Origin: HyVt-443 sp964544655
GTDB lineage: Bacteria > Pseudomonadota > Gammaproteobacteria > Chromatiales > Chromatiaceae
Assembly: GCA_964544655.1 (NCBI GenBank)
Contig: CAZJCM010000006.1
Location: 23,780-87,779 of the forward strand
Direction: 5' to 3'
DNA: 64,000 nt
Shown: in pieces, positions 44,736 through 54,231 of the stretch
Numbering within the stretch: the stretch's first letter is position 1
Layout of the letters: each line of letters starts with the position of its first letter
Program-made: the position numbers and the translations under genes
Notes under the pieces: model-generated
What the model saw: the letters and a program-made list of their open reading frames with translations, nothing else
Databases searched by the model: none
Told to the model about the DNA's origin: nothing

Positions 44736-47270
44736 GTGACATCGAACACAACTCTTCCCATCCATGCATCCCTTCCTGCACTCAAGCAGGTCCTGGCGCA
44801 GTCGAGCTGTGCGGTGCTGACCGCGCCACCGGGCTCGGGTAAGACGACCATCGTCCCACTGGCACTGTTGGATCAGCCATGGCTGGATGGGCAGCGTATC
44901 CTGTTATTGGAACCCCGACGGTTGGCTGCCCGCGCTGCAGCAGCACGCATGGCCGACTCTCTTGGCGAGCCGGTGGGTGAACAGGTGGGTTATCGCGTGC
45001 GTCTGGACAGCCGGGTATCGTCCCGGACCCGCATCGAGGTCGTCACCGAGGGTATCCTCACCCGTCGTCTGCAGCAGGACCCCGAACTGAATGGGGTAGG
45101 GCTGGTCATCTTCGATGAATTTCATGAGCGTAGCCTGCAGGTGGATCTCGGGCTGGCTCTCTGTCTGGATGTGGCAACCGGACTGCGGGAGGACCTGCGG
45201 CTGCTGGTTATGTCCGCTACCCTGGACACCAATGCGGTTTCCGGCCTGATGGGCGATGCGCCTGTGATCACTGGAGAGGGCAGTTGTCATCCGGTCGACG
45301 TGCATTACCTGGAGCGGGAACAGGACAGAAAGGATATCGCCCGAACCGTGGCTGCTGCCACCTTACGTGCCCTGAAGGAGAGAGATGGTGACATTCTGGT
45401 CTTTCTTCCCGGGACCCGTGAAATCCGTGATAGCCAACGGCGTCTCGCCAGCGCCATCGACAAAGAGATTCTGTTGGTGCCTCTCTATGGTGACCTGGAC
45501 AAGGCGGCACAAGACCGGGCTATCCTGCCAGACCCTGCAGGGCGGCGGCGTATAGTGTTGGCCACATCGATTGCTGAAACCAGTTTGACCATAGAAGGCA
45601 TCGACACCGTGGTGGATAGCGGCTGGTCGCGCATCTCCCGCTTTGACCCAAACAGCGGTCTCTCCCGGTTGGAGACAGTGCGTGTTTCCAAAGCGGCGGC
45701 AGCACAGCGTAGCGGCCGGGCCGGGCGGCTGGGGCCTGGCTACTGTTACCGACTCTGGACCCGCGCCACTCATGCCTCACTACCCGATCATGCCACAGCT
45801 GAAATCCGCCAGGCGGATCTCTCATCCCTGGTGCTTGAGCTGGCCCACTGGGGGGTCAAGAGGATACAGGATCTGCGTTGGCTGACAGCGCCGCCTGACG
45901 GAAGTTACGCCCAGGCCCAGGGACTGCTGCGTGAACTGGACGCGCTGGATGAGAAGGGGCGCATCACCGCAATGGGCAAGCGTATGCTCGACCTTCCGGT
46001 GCATCCACGGTTGGCCCATATGCTGGTCCAGGCAAAAAACTGGAAGGCGGTGCCCATTGCCGCAGATATCGCTGCCCTGCTCAGTGAGCGGGACATCTTT
46101 CGGCGCAATCCAGGGGCGGCAATTGCCCGCACCGTCGATATCGAGCAGCGGTTGCAACTGCTCCACATCTGGCGCCGGAAGGGGGGGCAGGCGGCGGCAT
46201 CTGCAGGTGCCGATATCGATGCCTGTGCCCGGGTGGACCGGGTCAGCCGGCAACTGCTTCGTATAGCCGGCAAGTCTGCAAGTGGCAACCCGGTAACCAC
46301 CGGTGAACTGTTGTCATTAGCTTACCCCGAACGCATCGCCCAGCGCCGTAAAGGGGGCTTTGGGCGCTATTTGCTCGCGTCTGGGCGTGGTGTCTGCCTG
46401 CCCGAGGGGGACGCGCTTGCCGGGCAGCCCTACCTGGTGGCCGCTGATCTGGATGCCGGACGAAATGAAGGGCGGGTCTATCTCGCGGCAGCCCTGGATG
46501 AGGCTCTGATACGGAAAGCAAAAAAGACGGGAATTAAAAGCCGGACTAGGGTAGAGTGGGATTCGAGTTCCCGGTCTGTGATCGTCAGAGAAGAAGATCG
46601 TTTGGGAGCAATTGTGCTTGCAAGCAGACCGGTGACCAACCCGGACCCAAACCCCGTCCGGGAGGCCATGTTGGTTGGCATTAAGGAAATGGGCCTGGAC
46701 TCACTGCCGTGGAGCCGTACTGCAACGGAATGGCGGGCGAGGATCCTTTCTCTTCGCCATTGGCAGCCTGAAGCCGGGTGGCCGGATCTTTCCGACCAGG
46801 AACTGCTCGCCACCCTGGACGAGTGGCTGGCACCCTGGCTGGAGGGGATGAGCAGGCAGCAGCATCTGAAGAAACTGGACCTGCAGACTATACTCAGGGC
46901 GCGGTTGGATTGGGGGCGACAGCAACAGATGGAGTCGCTGGCGCCAACCCACATCATGGTGCCAAGCGGATCCCGCAAACGTCTGCAATACCGACCAGGT
47001 GAAGCACCTGTGTTACAGGTCAGGTTACAGGAGATGTTCGGTCTTGGTGAGACGCCAAGAATATGCAATCACCAGGTGCCCGTCGTATTGCATCTGCTTT
47101 CTCCTGCGCAAAGGCCCATTCAGGTGACGCAAGACCTTCGCGGATTCTGGGAACGCACCTACAAAGAAGTGCGGAAAGAGCTCAAAGGGCGGTATCCAAA
47201 GCACTATTGGCCGGAGAATCCCTGGGCGGCGGAAGCGACTGCGCGGGTGCGGCCGCCAGGCCATCGCTGA
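44736..47270 (+). CDS. hrpB: ATP-dependent helicase HrpB
   Basis: A DExH-box helicase of unclear substrate. It is 844 residues with helicase motifs I (APPGSGKTT), II (FDEFHERSL), III (MSATLDTNAV) and VI (QRSGRAGRLG) in the first 400 residues, then the HrpB-specific C-terminal region. The C-terminal HrpB domain reads TEWRARILSLRHWQ and NPWAAEATARVRPPGHR at the very end, the usual HrpB ending. It is alone; mobA ends 15 bases further on, convergent. Confidence 0.94.
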   Translation: MTSNTTLPIHASLPALKQVLAQSSCAVLTAPPGSGKTTIVPLALLDQPWLDGQRILLLEPRRLAARAAAARMADSLGEPVGEQVGYRVRLDSRVSSRTRIEVVTEGILTRRLQQDPELNGVGLVIFDEFHERSLQVDLGLALCLDVATGLREDLRLLVMSATLDTNAVSGLMGDAPVITGEGSCHPVDVHYLEREQDRKDIARTVAAATLRALKERDGDILVFLPGTREIRDSQRRLASAIDKEILLVPLYGDLDKAAQDRAILPDPAGRRRIVLATSIAETSLTIEGIDTVVDSGWSRISRFDPNSGLSRLETVRVSKAAAAQRSGRAGRLGPGYCYRLWTRATHASLPDHATAEIRQADLSSLVLELAHWGVKRIQDLRWLTAPPDGSYAQAQGLLRELDALDEKGRITAMGKRMLDLPVHPRLAHMLVQAKNWKAVPIAADIAALLSERDIFRRNPGAAIARTVDIEQRLQLLHIWRRKGGQAAASAGADIDACARVDRVSRQLLRIAGKSASGNPVTTGELLSLAYPERIAQRRKGGFGRYLLASGRGVCLPEGDALAGQPYLVAADLDAGRNEGRVYLAAALDEALIRKAKKTGIKSRTRVEWDSSSRSVIVREEDRLGAIVLASRPVTNPDPNPVREAMLVGIKEMGLDSLPWSRTATEWRARILSLRHWQPEAGWPDLSDQELLATLDEWLAPWLEGMSRQQHLKKLDLQTILRARLDWGRQQQMESLAPTHIMVPSGSRKRLQYRPGEAPVLQVRLQEMFGLGETPRICNHQVPVVLHLLSPAQRPIQVTQDLRGFWERTYKEVRKELKGRYPKHYWPENPWAAEATARVRPPGHR

Positions 47271-47284
47271 AATGCATCAGACTC

Positions 47285-47893
47285 CTAGCGCTGACTCATC
47301 GATTGTTCCAGCCGTTCCCGCTCTTCAGGAGTGTTCACGTTGGTGAAGGCCTGTGGATGATCGGAGAAATCCGCCACCGCCAGTTTTTGCTGATCCAACC
47401 AGCGTTTGAGCTTGCGCTCGCCAGTGGCTAGAAAATTTCTGATACCATCATGCAGGTCGCATCTGAACAGGCCATATACCGGCTGTAGCCGGGTGCCATC
47501 GTGGACGATGCAGAGGTCGGCATCCTCGGCCTGCAACTGCGACAGCAGGCGTTTGCCAAGGTCAGGAGGTAGCCAGGGACCATCACAGGGGGCTGTAAGC
47601 AACAGCTCGTGGGAGGCCGACTCCATACCTGCGGCAATACCAGCCAGTGGGCCGGCGTAACCCGGTATCTGATCGGGACAGACCTGGAATCCATATTGCG
47701 AGTAGGTTTCCAGATTGCGGTTGGCATTGATCATCAGTTCGTCGACCTGCGAACGCATCGCAGCGATGACGTACTCGATCATGGGTTTGCCATCGAGTAG
47801 AGTCAGGCCTTTGTCCTGACCTTGCATCCGGCGGGCCAGACCACCAGCAAGGATGATGCCACTGATGGGGGGATGGGCCTGGGACAATGCCAC
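47285..47893 (-). CDS. mobA: Molybdenum cofactor guanylyltransferase MobA
   Basis: Adds GMP to molybdopterin, making the bis-MGD cofactor of enzymes such as DMSO-reductase-type proteins. It is 202 residues with the nucleotide-binding ILAGGLARRMQGQDKGL near the N-terminus, APCDGPW and ending TFTNVNTPEE as in E. coli MobA. It is convergent with hrpB and divergent from rpfF, about 165 bases apart. No other molybdenum gene is in the window. Confidence 0.93.
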   Translation of the reverse strand: MALSQAHPPISGIILAGGLARRMQGQDKGLTLLDGKPMIEYVIAAMRSQVDELMINANRNLETYSQYGFQVCPDQIPGYAGPLAGIAAGMESASHELLLTAPCDGPWLPPDLGKRLLSQLQAEDADLCIVHDGTRLQPVYGLFRCDLHDGIRNFLATGERKLKRWLDQQKLAVADFSDHPQAFTNVNTPEERERLEQSMSQR

Positions 47894-48058
47894 CTCCTGT
47901 CGAAGACGAAAACAGATGGGAAAAAAAGAAGAGTCGTGAATTATAGCCTCTTTCAGGAATGAAGAGGGGGTTAAAGGGTGATGGATTCCTGAACGGTATA
48001 GAAGGCTTGGTGCGTGCGATGCGCGTGTTTACGGTTTTAAGCGGGAGGGAGAGAAACG

Positions 48059-48952
48059 ATGAGTGAAGCAAATGAGACAACGATGGTTGCTTTCGAACAC
48101 CTGGAGTTGCTGTTTGAACCAGCGCACCAGATGGTTTGGGCCAATCTTCACTATACGGGGCGTCCCTGCATGAGTGAAGGTTTGTTGAATGACCTGAACC
48201 GGGCGCAGACGGTGATTGCCGAGCACGCCGGGAATGGTTACCGGCAGGGGGATGAGAGCCGTCTGATGTACCAGGTCCTGTCGTCTGAGTTGCCCGGCGT
48301 GTTCAACCTGGGTGGTGATCTCGCTCATTTCATACAGCTGATCAGGAACCGCGACAGAAAGGCCCTGTTCAGCTATGCAAAGCAGTGCATCGATATCCTG
48401 TACAAGTCAGCCAGCAGCTATAACCTTCCTTTTACTACCATCGCGCTGGTGCGGGGAGAGGCCCTTGGCGGCGGATTTGAAGCAGCGCTTTCAGCCAATG
48501 TGATGATTGCCGAGCGCGGCGCCCGCTTTGGTTTCCCTGAGACTGTGTTTGGCATGTTTCCCGGCATGGGGGCCTTCAGTTTTCTCGCCCGACGGCTGAA
48601 TCCGGCACTGGCCAAGCGAATAATTGCCAGCGGCAAGGTCTACACTGCAGAAGAACTGTATGAGATGGGTGTGGTTGATGTGCTGGTCCCGGATGGAACG
48701 GGCAAGGAAGCGGTCTACGATTACATTCAGCATCAACGCAGCCGCAGTACCGGTTTTCACGGACTGGAGCGGATCGTCGAGCAGTACAATCCCCTTTCAT
48801 ACCAAGAACTGCTGGACGTGGTGACGGTGTGGGTGGATACAGGGATGCAGCTTTCCAATAAAAATCTGCGCTTGATGGAATATCTGGTTGCTGCTCAGGA
48901 GAAACGCTGGTGTAACCCGGAACAAGCCGCGTCGCACTCCCTCGCCGGCTGA
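48059..48952 (+). CDS. rpfF: DSF synthase RpfF
   Basis: A crotonase-fold enzyme that dehydrates a 3-hydroxyacyl-ACP and cleaves its thioester to release a cis-2-unsaturated fatty acid signal (DSF family). It is 297 residues. Two features point to RpfF rather than beta-oxidation: VFNLGGDLAHF and the GGGFEAALSANV/FGFPETVFGMFPGMGA block with glutamates at positions 141 and 161, the positions I recall for the catalytic pair of Xanthomonas RpfF. GGGAGGGAG precedes the ATG at 48059. The next gene, on the other strand, is an RpfC-type sensor. Confidence 0.9.
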   Translation: MSEANETTMVAFEHLELLFEPAHQMVWANLHYTGRPCMSEGLLNDLNRAQTVIAEHAGNGYRQGDESRLMYQVLSSELPGVFNLGGDLAHFIQLIRNRDRKALFSYAKQCIDILYKSASSYNLPFTTIALVRGEALGGGFEAALSANVMIAERGARFGFPETVFGMFPGMGAFSFLARRLNPALAKRIIASGKVYTAEELYEMGVVDVLVPDGTGKEAVYDYIQHQRSRSTGFHGLERIVEQYNPLSYQELLDVVTVWVDTGMQLSNKNLRLMEYLVAAQEKRWCNPEQAASHSLAG

Positions 48953-48960
48953 GACATCCA

Positions 48961-48993
48961 CCTCCCCCATGATCAGGAAGGGATGGGGGGAGG
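48961..48993. terminator. Hairpin between convergent rpfF and rpfC
   Basis: CCTCCCCCAT at 48961-48970 pairs with ATGGGGGGAGG at 48983-48993 with one bulge. It sits in the 49-base gap between two converging genes and may stop transcription from both sides, but no T-run is visible, so it is only a tentative terminator. Confidence 0.45.
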
Positions 48994-49001
48994 GCGCGTC
49001 T

Positions 49002-51539
49002 TCAGTTCACCACTGGCTTACGCTCCTCGATGAAAGATGCGAGAGCTGACACCCCTCGCTTCAGGGCGGCTGCTAGTTGCTGCAGCCGCTCCTTCCCCTC
49101 GAGGGTCAACTGGCTGGGCGACATCTGCTCCATTTCCTGAGCGATTCCCGCCAGCTCACTCAATCCCAGGTTGAGCGCTGAGCCTTTCAGAGCGTGCGCC
49201 AGTTCCTTGAAGTGGGTGTGGTCACGAACCGCCAATGCCTCTGTCATTCCCTGCAGCAACTGCCCTCCCTCCAGTTCGAGTTTTTCCTGCAGGGTATATA
49301 GAAAGGCCGTGTCGGGTGCCAATGTCATGACCTCGTGCAGTACCTGGGTATCGAGAATTGGCGGGGGCAATTCGTGCGCGCTCTCCTCAGTGGGTAACTG
49401 TTCGGCTGTCCCGGATGCTGATGAGCTTGGAACGGCCCTGGCGATGGTTTCAAGCAGCCTGGCGGCGGAAATGGGCTTGGTCAGAAAATGTCGTATCCCC
49501 ACCTCTTCACAGGCCCGGCGTGCATCGAGAGTGGCATTTGCAGTGAGCATGATGAAGGGCAGAGGATGATCATCGCTGGCATGGGCGAAACGATACATCC
49601 GATAGGCGTCCAGGCCGCCCAGTTCGGGCATGTGCATATCGACGATCACCAGGTTGTATGATTGTCGTTCCAGCTCCTCCAGTACCTGTTGGCCATTTTC
49701 CACCAATGTGTGTTGATGGCCGGCGCGCTCGAGGATCCGGCCAATCACCATTCTATTGATACTGTTGTCTTCGGCCACCAGAATGCGCAGTGCCTGCCCG
49801 GCCTGTTGCTTTTGGGTAAAGTGATCGGAGAGATTGATGATGCCTTCAGTATCATAGTGGTTTGATTTGGACGCATGGAGGGCGTTGAACAGCAGCGCCT
49901 TGTCGAATGGCGCCGTGATTCGATAGATTTGATTGGTGATCTGCTCCGCATCGGCTATCACGATCGGGTTGTCTGCTTCCTGCACCAATAAAATGCTGAT
50001 ATCCGGCAGCGTCAGCTCGCTCCCCAGAGAGATGAGGAAACGCTGCATCTCCTGATCGATGGGCACGCCATCGATAATGATCACTTCGTAGGGTGTGTTG
50101 CCCGGGTTTTGCATCAGTGTCCGTAATGCCTCACGTGGGCCGCAGACGTCACTGTATGGTACTCCCCAGCCCAGCAAGGTGTGGGAGATGTCGGTATGGA
50201 TCCCCTGCTGCCGGCAAATCCTGAGCACCCGGCACTCCTTGACCTGTTCCATCTCCCTCTCGTCCACCAGTTCCTCCTGATGGGGAAACTCAACATCGAA
50301 CCAGAAGGTGGTGCCAATGCCGGGCGTACTTTGCAGGCCTATGCGTCCCCCCATCAGTTCCACCAGGTTCTTGGCTATCGAGGTGCCCAGTCCGGTACCG
50401 CCAAAACGGCGGGTGGTGCTTTCATCGGCCTGGGCAAAGTTTTCGAATATCCGGTCGCGTGCTTCGTCCGACATGCCGATGCCGGTATCGATGATCTCGA
50501 ATCGGACCAACGAATGGGTGTCATCGCCCCGAATCGTATGACAGCGTACTTCCACTGAACCCTGGTCGGTGAATTTTATTGCGTTGCCGACGAGATTGAT
50601 CAGTATCTGGCGCAGCCGATGAGGATCGCCGATGAGACGATAGGGGGTTTCCAGGCCGATGTGCGAAGTGAGGCGCAACTGTTTCTTTTCCGCTTCCGGC
50701 ATAAACATACGGATGGTGGTTCCAATCAGATTATGGAGATCGAAATCAACCTTTTCGATCACCACTTTGCCGGCCTCGATCTTGGAAATGTCCAGGATGT
50801 CCTCGATCAGTTTGAGCAGGGTATGGCCAGAGGCATTGATGGTCTCGACATACTCGCGCTCTTCCGCACCCAGGTTGGCCGACTCCAACAGCTCTCCGGT
50901 GCCGATGATGCCGTTCAGCGGCGTGCGGATTTCATGACTCATGCGGGCCAGGAATTCACTCTTCGCCCGATTCGCCTGTTCCGCCTTCAGCCGTTCATTG
51001 GTAATGCGTTTGATCAGAAGCGCAGTGTAGGCAGGAATCAGTATCAGAGCGATCAACAGGCCGATGGACAAGCCACGATTCTCGATCCAGAACGGGGTGG
51101 TAAGAATGACGTAGCCGAAACCCGCCACCGAAAAGGCCGTGGCGACATAGAGATAACGTTCACCAAAACGAAATCCATTGCCAAGGATTATCCACAGATA
51201 GACCGGATACCAGGGGGTCCCGAGGGCATCTGTAATAGCCAGTAAATAGCTGGATATCGAGATGTCCGCAGCAATCCCGAGCACCCGGCGTGGCACGGAT
51301 TTTCCGGGCCGTAACAGGGTGGATACCAGGAGCGCCATGGAGAAGAGAAAAAAGATACCGAAAGTGATACCAAGAGGCCATTCTGGTATACTCCCAGGGT
51401 CGCTCAGGCGGAGAGCGAGCAGATAAATCAACACGCCTGATGCGATCAGAATACGGAGAAACAGCTGTTCGAGTTCCGGGCCGGGCCGGCTGTTGATATG
51501 ACGGAACAGGAAGTTCCGGATTATGGAATGGAGTGGCAT
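49002..51539 (-). CDS. rpfC: RpfC-type hybrid sensor kinase with degenerate and true receiver and Hpt domains
   Basis: The sensor for DSF. It is 845 residues. The N-terminal part (about 25-175) has five or six membrane helices with the RpfC-typical YLWIILGNGFRFGERY block. The kinase core has H202 in SHEIRTPLNG, then GTGLGTSIAKNL. A degenerate receiver (435-555) precedes a good receiver with D634 in VIVDMHMPE, and an Hpt domain with H782 in AHALKGSALN. The extra receiver makes it longer than Xanthomonas RpfC. It is divergent from the acyl-carrier gene, about 108 bases. Confidence 0.9.
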   Translation of the reverse strand: MPLHSIIRNFLFRHINSRPGPELEQLFLRILIASGVLIYLLALRLSDPGSIPEWPLGITFGIFFLFSMALLVSTLLRPGKSVPRRVLGIAADISISSYLLAITDALGTPWYPVYLWIILGNGFRFGERYLYVATAFSVAGFGYVILTTPFWIENRGLSIGLLIALILIPAYTALLIKRITNERLKAEQANRAKSEFLARMSHEIRTPLNGIIGTGELLESANLGAEEREYVETINASGHTLLKLIEDILDISKIEAGKVVIEKVDFDLHNLIGTTIRMFMPEAEKKQLRLTSHIGLETPYRLIGDPHRLRQILINLVGNAIKFTDQGSVEVRCHTIRGDDTHSLVRFEIIDTGIGMSDEARDRIFENFAQADESTTRRFGGTGLGTSIAKNLVELMGGRIGLQSTPGIGTTFWFDVEFPHQEELVDEREMEQVKECRVLRICRQQGIHTDISHTLLGWGVPYSDVCGPREALRTLMQNPGNTPYEVIIIDGVPIDQEMQRFLISLGSELTLPDISILLVQEADNPIVIADAEQITNQIYRITAPFDKALLFNALHASKSNHYDTEGIINLSDHFTQKQQAGQALRILVAEDNSINRMVIGRILERAGHQHTLVENGQQVLEELERQSYNLVIVDMHMPELGGLDAYRMYRFAHASDDHPLPFIMLTANATLDARRACEEVGIRHFLTKPISAARLLETIARAVPSSSASGTAEQLPTEESAHELPPPILDTQVLHEVMTLAPDTAFLYTLQEKLELEGGQLLQGMTEALAVRDHTHFKELAHALKGSALNLGLSELAGIAQEMEQMSPSQLTLEGKERLQQLAAALKRGVSALASFIEERKPVVN

Positions 51540-51647
51540 GGCAAGAGTAGTGTATTTATATCCGATCTTAGAACAATAACTTGTTAATCAATGATCCAGG
51601 CCGCTTTTTTCCAGCATTAAGACAACACTAGCAGGTAATCCTACGAC

Positions 51648-51893
51648 ATGACACAGAATATCGAAAATTCCATCATCAAGGTCATTGCCCAGCAGAAGCA
51701 CCTGGATCCGGTTGACATCAGTCTGGATTCATCTCTCGAGGAATTGGGGATCTCATCGCTGGACGCAATCACCATTGTTTATGACATCGAGGAGCTATTC
51801 GATATCGAGGTGCCAAACGAGAAGCTGGAAAGCCTACGTAGCGTCAAGGATATCGTCGATGGCATTTCCTCACTGCTCCCGACCAAGGTTTAG
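51648..51893 (+). CDS. Acyl carrier protein
   Basis: An 81-residue acyl carrier protein with the phosphopantetheine serine in LGISSLDAI (S37), preceded by a typical helix I and followed by VYDIEELFDIEVPNE. It is not the housekeeping AcpP, which normally sits beside fabD/fabG/fabF, so it is probably dedicated to the ketosynthase that starts 5 bases after its stop. The ATG at 51648 follows AGGTAA, a weak ribosome-binding sequence. It is transcribed away from rpfC. Confidence 0.9.
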   Translation: MTQNIENSIIKVIAQQKHLDPVDISLDSSLEELGISSLDAITIVYDIEELFDIEVPNEKLESLRSVKDIVDGISSLLPTKV

Positions 51894-51898
51894 GCATC

Positions 51899-53104
51899 GT
51901 GTCCCATAAAGTGGTGGTCACCGGGCTTGGTGTAATCTCAGCCCTGGGTCCTGACCGTCATCACTTCTGGTCCGCACTCAGCTCCGGAAAATCAGCCATT
52001 GCCGATCTTGCCGGTTTTCCGGCCGAAACCCTGAAAGTCAGCATCGGCGCTCAAGTGCAGAACTTTAATCCAGAGCAGCACTTTTCCAACAGCCTGCTGC
52101 CATTGCTCGATCGCTATTCTCAGTTCGCGCTACTGGCAGCTCGGGAAGCAGCCGCTGATGCCGGTTTGGATGCGCTTCAGCTGCATCGCAGTGCCGCAGT
52201 GATCGGCACCGGATGCGGTGGCAAGGAAACGGATGAGGAAACCTATCAGCGTCTCTATCGGGAAGGCAAGCGTCGTGCACATCCCCTGACCATTCCCAGG
52301 GGAATGCCCAGCGCGGCAGCCAGCCAGGTGAGTATGCAACTGGGCATCGCCGGCCCGGTGTTCGCGCTTTCCAGTGCCTGCGCCTCGGCCAACCACGCCA
52401 TAGCGCAGGCGGCCGCGCTGATACGTTCCGGCATGGTGGATGTAGCCATCGCCGGAGGCACCGACGCACCATTCACCTTTGGCCTGTTGAAGGCGTGGGA
52501 GGCGATGAGGGTGTTGGCCACCGACACCTGCCGACCGTTTTGTGTTGACCGCCAGGGGCTGGTTTTGGGTGAAGGGGCCGGCATGGTGGTGCTGGAGTCA
52601 ATGGCGCACGCAGAAAGACGCGGTGCGAATATCCATGCTGAACTGGCTGGTCTGGGCATGTCAGCCGATGCCGGTCATATCACCGACCCGTCCGTGGAAG
52701 GTGCAGAGAAGGCAATGACGGCCGCCCTGCAGGATGCAGGCATGTCGGCCGCTGAAATCGATTACGTGAATGCCCACGGTACCGGAACCCAGGCCAATGA
52801 CGTGGCCGAGACGCGTGCATTACGCAACGTGTTTGCCGGTCATGCCGAAAAACTGGCCGTTTCATCCACCAAATCCATGCATGGTCATGCACTGGGTGCT
52901 GCCGGTGGCCTGGAGTTCGTTGCCACTGTGCTTGCCCTGAAGGAGGGCGTGGTCCCGCCGACGGCGAATTTTACCCGCCCCGGGGAGGGTTGTGACCTCG
53001 ACTATGTCCCCAACGAGGCAAGGCGCATGACGGTGCGTGCGGCGATCAGTAATTCATTTGCCTTTGGCGGCCTCAATGCCGTGCTGGTGGTACGCCAATT
53101 GTAG
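51899..53104 (+). CDS. Beta-ketoacyl-ACP synthase (KAS I/II type)
   Basis: A condensing enzyme of 401 residues that extends acyl-ACP by a malonyl unit. The catalytic triad is complete: C161 in SSACASANH, H293 in NAHGTGTQAND and H330 in SMHGHALGAAG. Start is GTG at 51899, since the protein begins KVVVTGLGVIS immediately after. With the preceding acyl carrier gene it forms a two-gene unit separate from the main fatty-acid cluster. Other possible roles, such as a polyketide or aryl-polyene pathway, would require more genes than are present here. Confidence 0.9.
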   Translation: MSHKVVVTGLGVISALGPDRHHFWSALSSGKSAIADLAGFPAETLKVSIGAQVQNFNPEQHFSNSLLPLLDRYSQFALLAAREAAADAGLDALQLHRSAAVIGTGCGGKETDEETYQRLYREGKRRAHPLTIPRGMPSAAASQVSMQLGIAGPVFALSSACASANHAIAQAAALIRSGMVDVAIAGGTDAPFTFGLLKAWEAMRVLATDTCRPFCVDRQGLVLGEGAGMVVLESMAHAERRGANIHAELAGLGMSADAGHITDPSVEGAEKAMTAALQDAGMSAAEIDYVNAHGTGTQANDVAETRALRNVFAGHAEKLAVSSTKSMHGHALGAAGGLEFVATVLALKEGVVPPTANFTRPGEGCDLDYVPNEARRMTVRAAISNSFAFGGLNAVLVVRQL

Positions 53105-53154
53105 TGTAGGCAATCCTTGGCCTGTGCATGACCAGCTCTCTGTTGCTTGAACCA

Positions 53155-54213
53155 TCATTTTTTCTTGCGATAGAGGTAATGGCCGTTGCCGTAAATGGTG
53201 CCGTCCAGGGGGGCGAACAGCACCACTTTGCAGAGAGTGAAGTAATCGTTCCAGTGCCGTACCTGTTCGCTGTCCAGAATCTTTCCGTACAGCTGTTCCA
53301 TATTGGACCAGAAACGCCGGTGCCACTGGTCCAGGGTTCGCCAGTAGTTCATTCCGTTAAGATACCAGCTGCCTGACAAGTGGAAAAAGTCCGTTTGTTG
53401 CTGCATGGTCCGGTGAGACCAGATGCGGCCGCCAGGGAAATATTTTCCAATCAGGGTGTTGTTCGAATCCTGATACTGGGGGAATTCCGGGATCGAGACA
53501 ATGAGGTGGAGGTAGCAGATCCCATCATCCTTGAGCAGTCGGGCGATCTGCTCGAACGCCTTGTGCATATTGTTGATATGCTCGAACAGGCCGATGGCGA
53601 ACACCGCGTCGAAGTGACCGTCGATATCGACAGGATTTTCCTCGGCACCGAACACACCCTGAATAAGCCGGCAACGCCCCCCTCCATCGATGGCGTGGGA
53701 CGGATCTGCCATACACTCTCTGATGTATTCCGCCTGCACACTGCTGGAAGTGACGCTGGTGACCCGGATGTTTGGATAAGTCTCGAACAGATAGGTCTCA
53801 AAAGAACCAAAACCACAACCCAGATTGAGGATGTGTTCATCTCCGTTGAGTTCTGCGCGTTCGCAGATCAGTCGAAACTTCTCTCTCTGCGCCTGCTCCA
53901 GTGAGCGTTCCTCGTTTAGCACAGCATCCGCATCCTCCCCATAATAAGCCATGGTATAGGCCATGTAATGGTCATCCAGAAAACTGCGGAAGAGTGGGAA
54001 ATCCTGATCGTAGTGCTCATCCATGAGCGCATCGTTCTGCAGCACCATCGGTCCCTGATCAGCGCTTACGTGAAGATCGGCAGAATGGGGTTGCAGGCTC
54101 GCATATTCGCGGGAGAAGTAACGTGTGAGGTGAGATTCATACTTCTTCAGCTCGTCAGAGCCATAACAGAAGATACCTTGTGCGTGTAAACGCTCTATTG
54201 CAGATGTTGGCAT
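53155..54213 (-). CDS. SAM-dependent methyltransferase, cyclopropane-fatty-acid-synthase-like
   Basis: A 352-residue protein that resembles the C-terminal domain of cyclopropane-fatty-acyl-phospholipid synthase. The SAM motif I is ILNLGCGFGSF (128-138; Asn replaces the usual Asp), preceded by a CFA-type EERSLEQAQREKF. VTSVTSSSVQAEYIRE is the typical post-I block. E. coli Cfa is 382 residues, with a lipid-binding N-terminal domain; the first 90 residues here do not obviously match it. It is convergent with the ketosynthase (50-base gap) and followed upstream by the RpfC-paralogue gene on the same strand. Confidence 0.85.
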   Translation of the reverse strand: MPTSAIERLHAQGIFCYGSDELKKYESHLTRYFSREYASLQPHSADLHVSADQGPMVLQNDALMDEHYDQDFPLFRSFLDDHYMAYTMAYYGEDADAVLNEERSLEQAQREKFRLICERAELNGDEHILNLGCGFGSFETYLFETYPNIRVTSVTSSSVQAEYIRECMADPSHAIDGGGRCRLIQGVFGAEENPVDIDGHFDAVFAIGLFEHINNMHKAFEQIARLLKDDGICYLHLIVSIPEFPQYQDSNNTLIGKYFPGGRIWSHRTMQQQTDFFHLSGSWYLNGMNYWRTLDQWHRRFWSNMEQLYGKILDSEQVRHWNDYFTLCKVVLFAPLDGTIYGNGHYLYRKKK

Positions 54214-54231
54214 CGATACATCGTATTCCGC

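Noticed and set aside
48059..48952. Ordinary enoyl-CoA hydratase
   Set aside because: The glutamate pair in the RpfF context and the adjacent RpfC and RpfG point to a DSF synthase.
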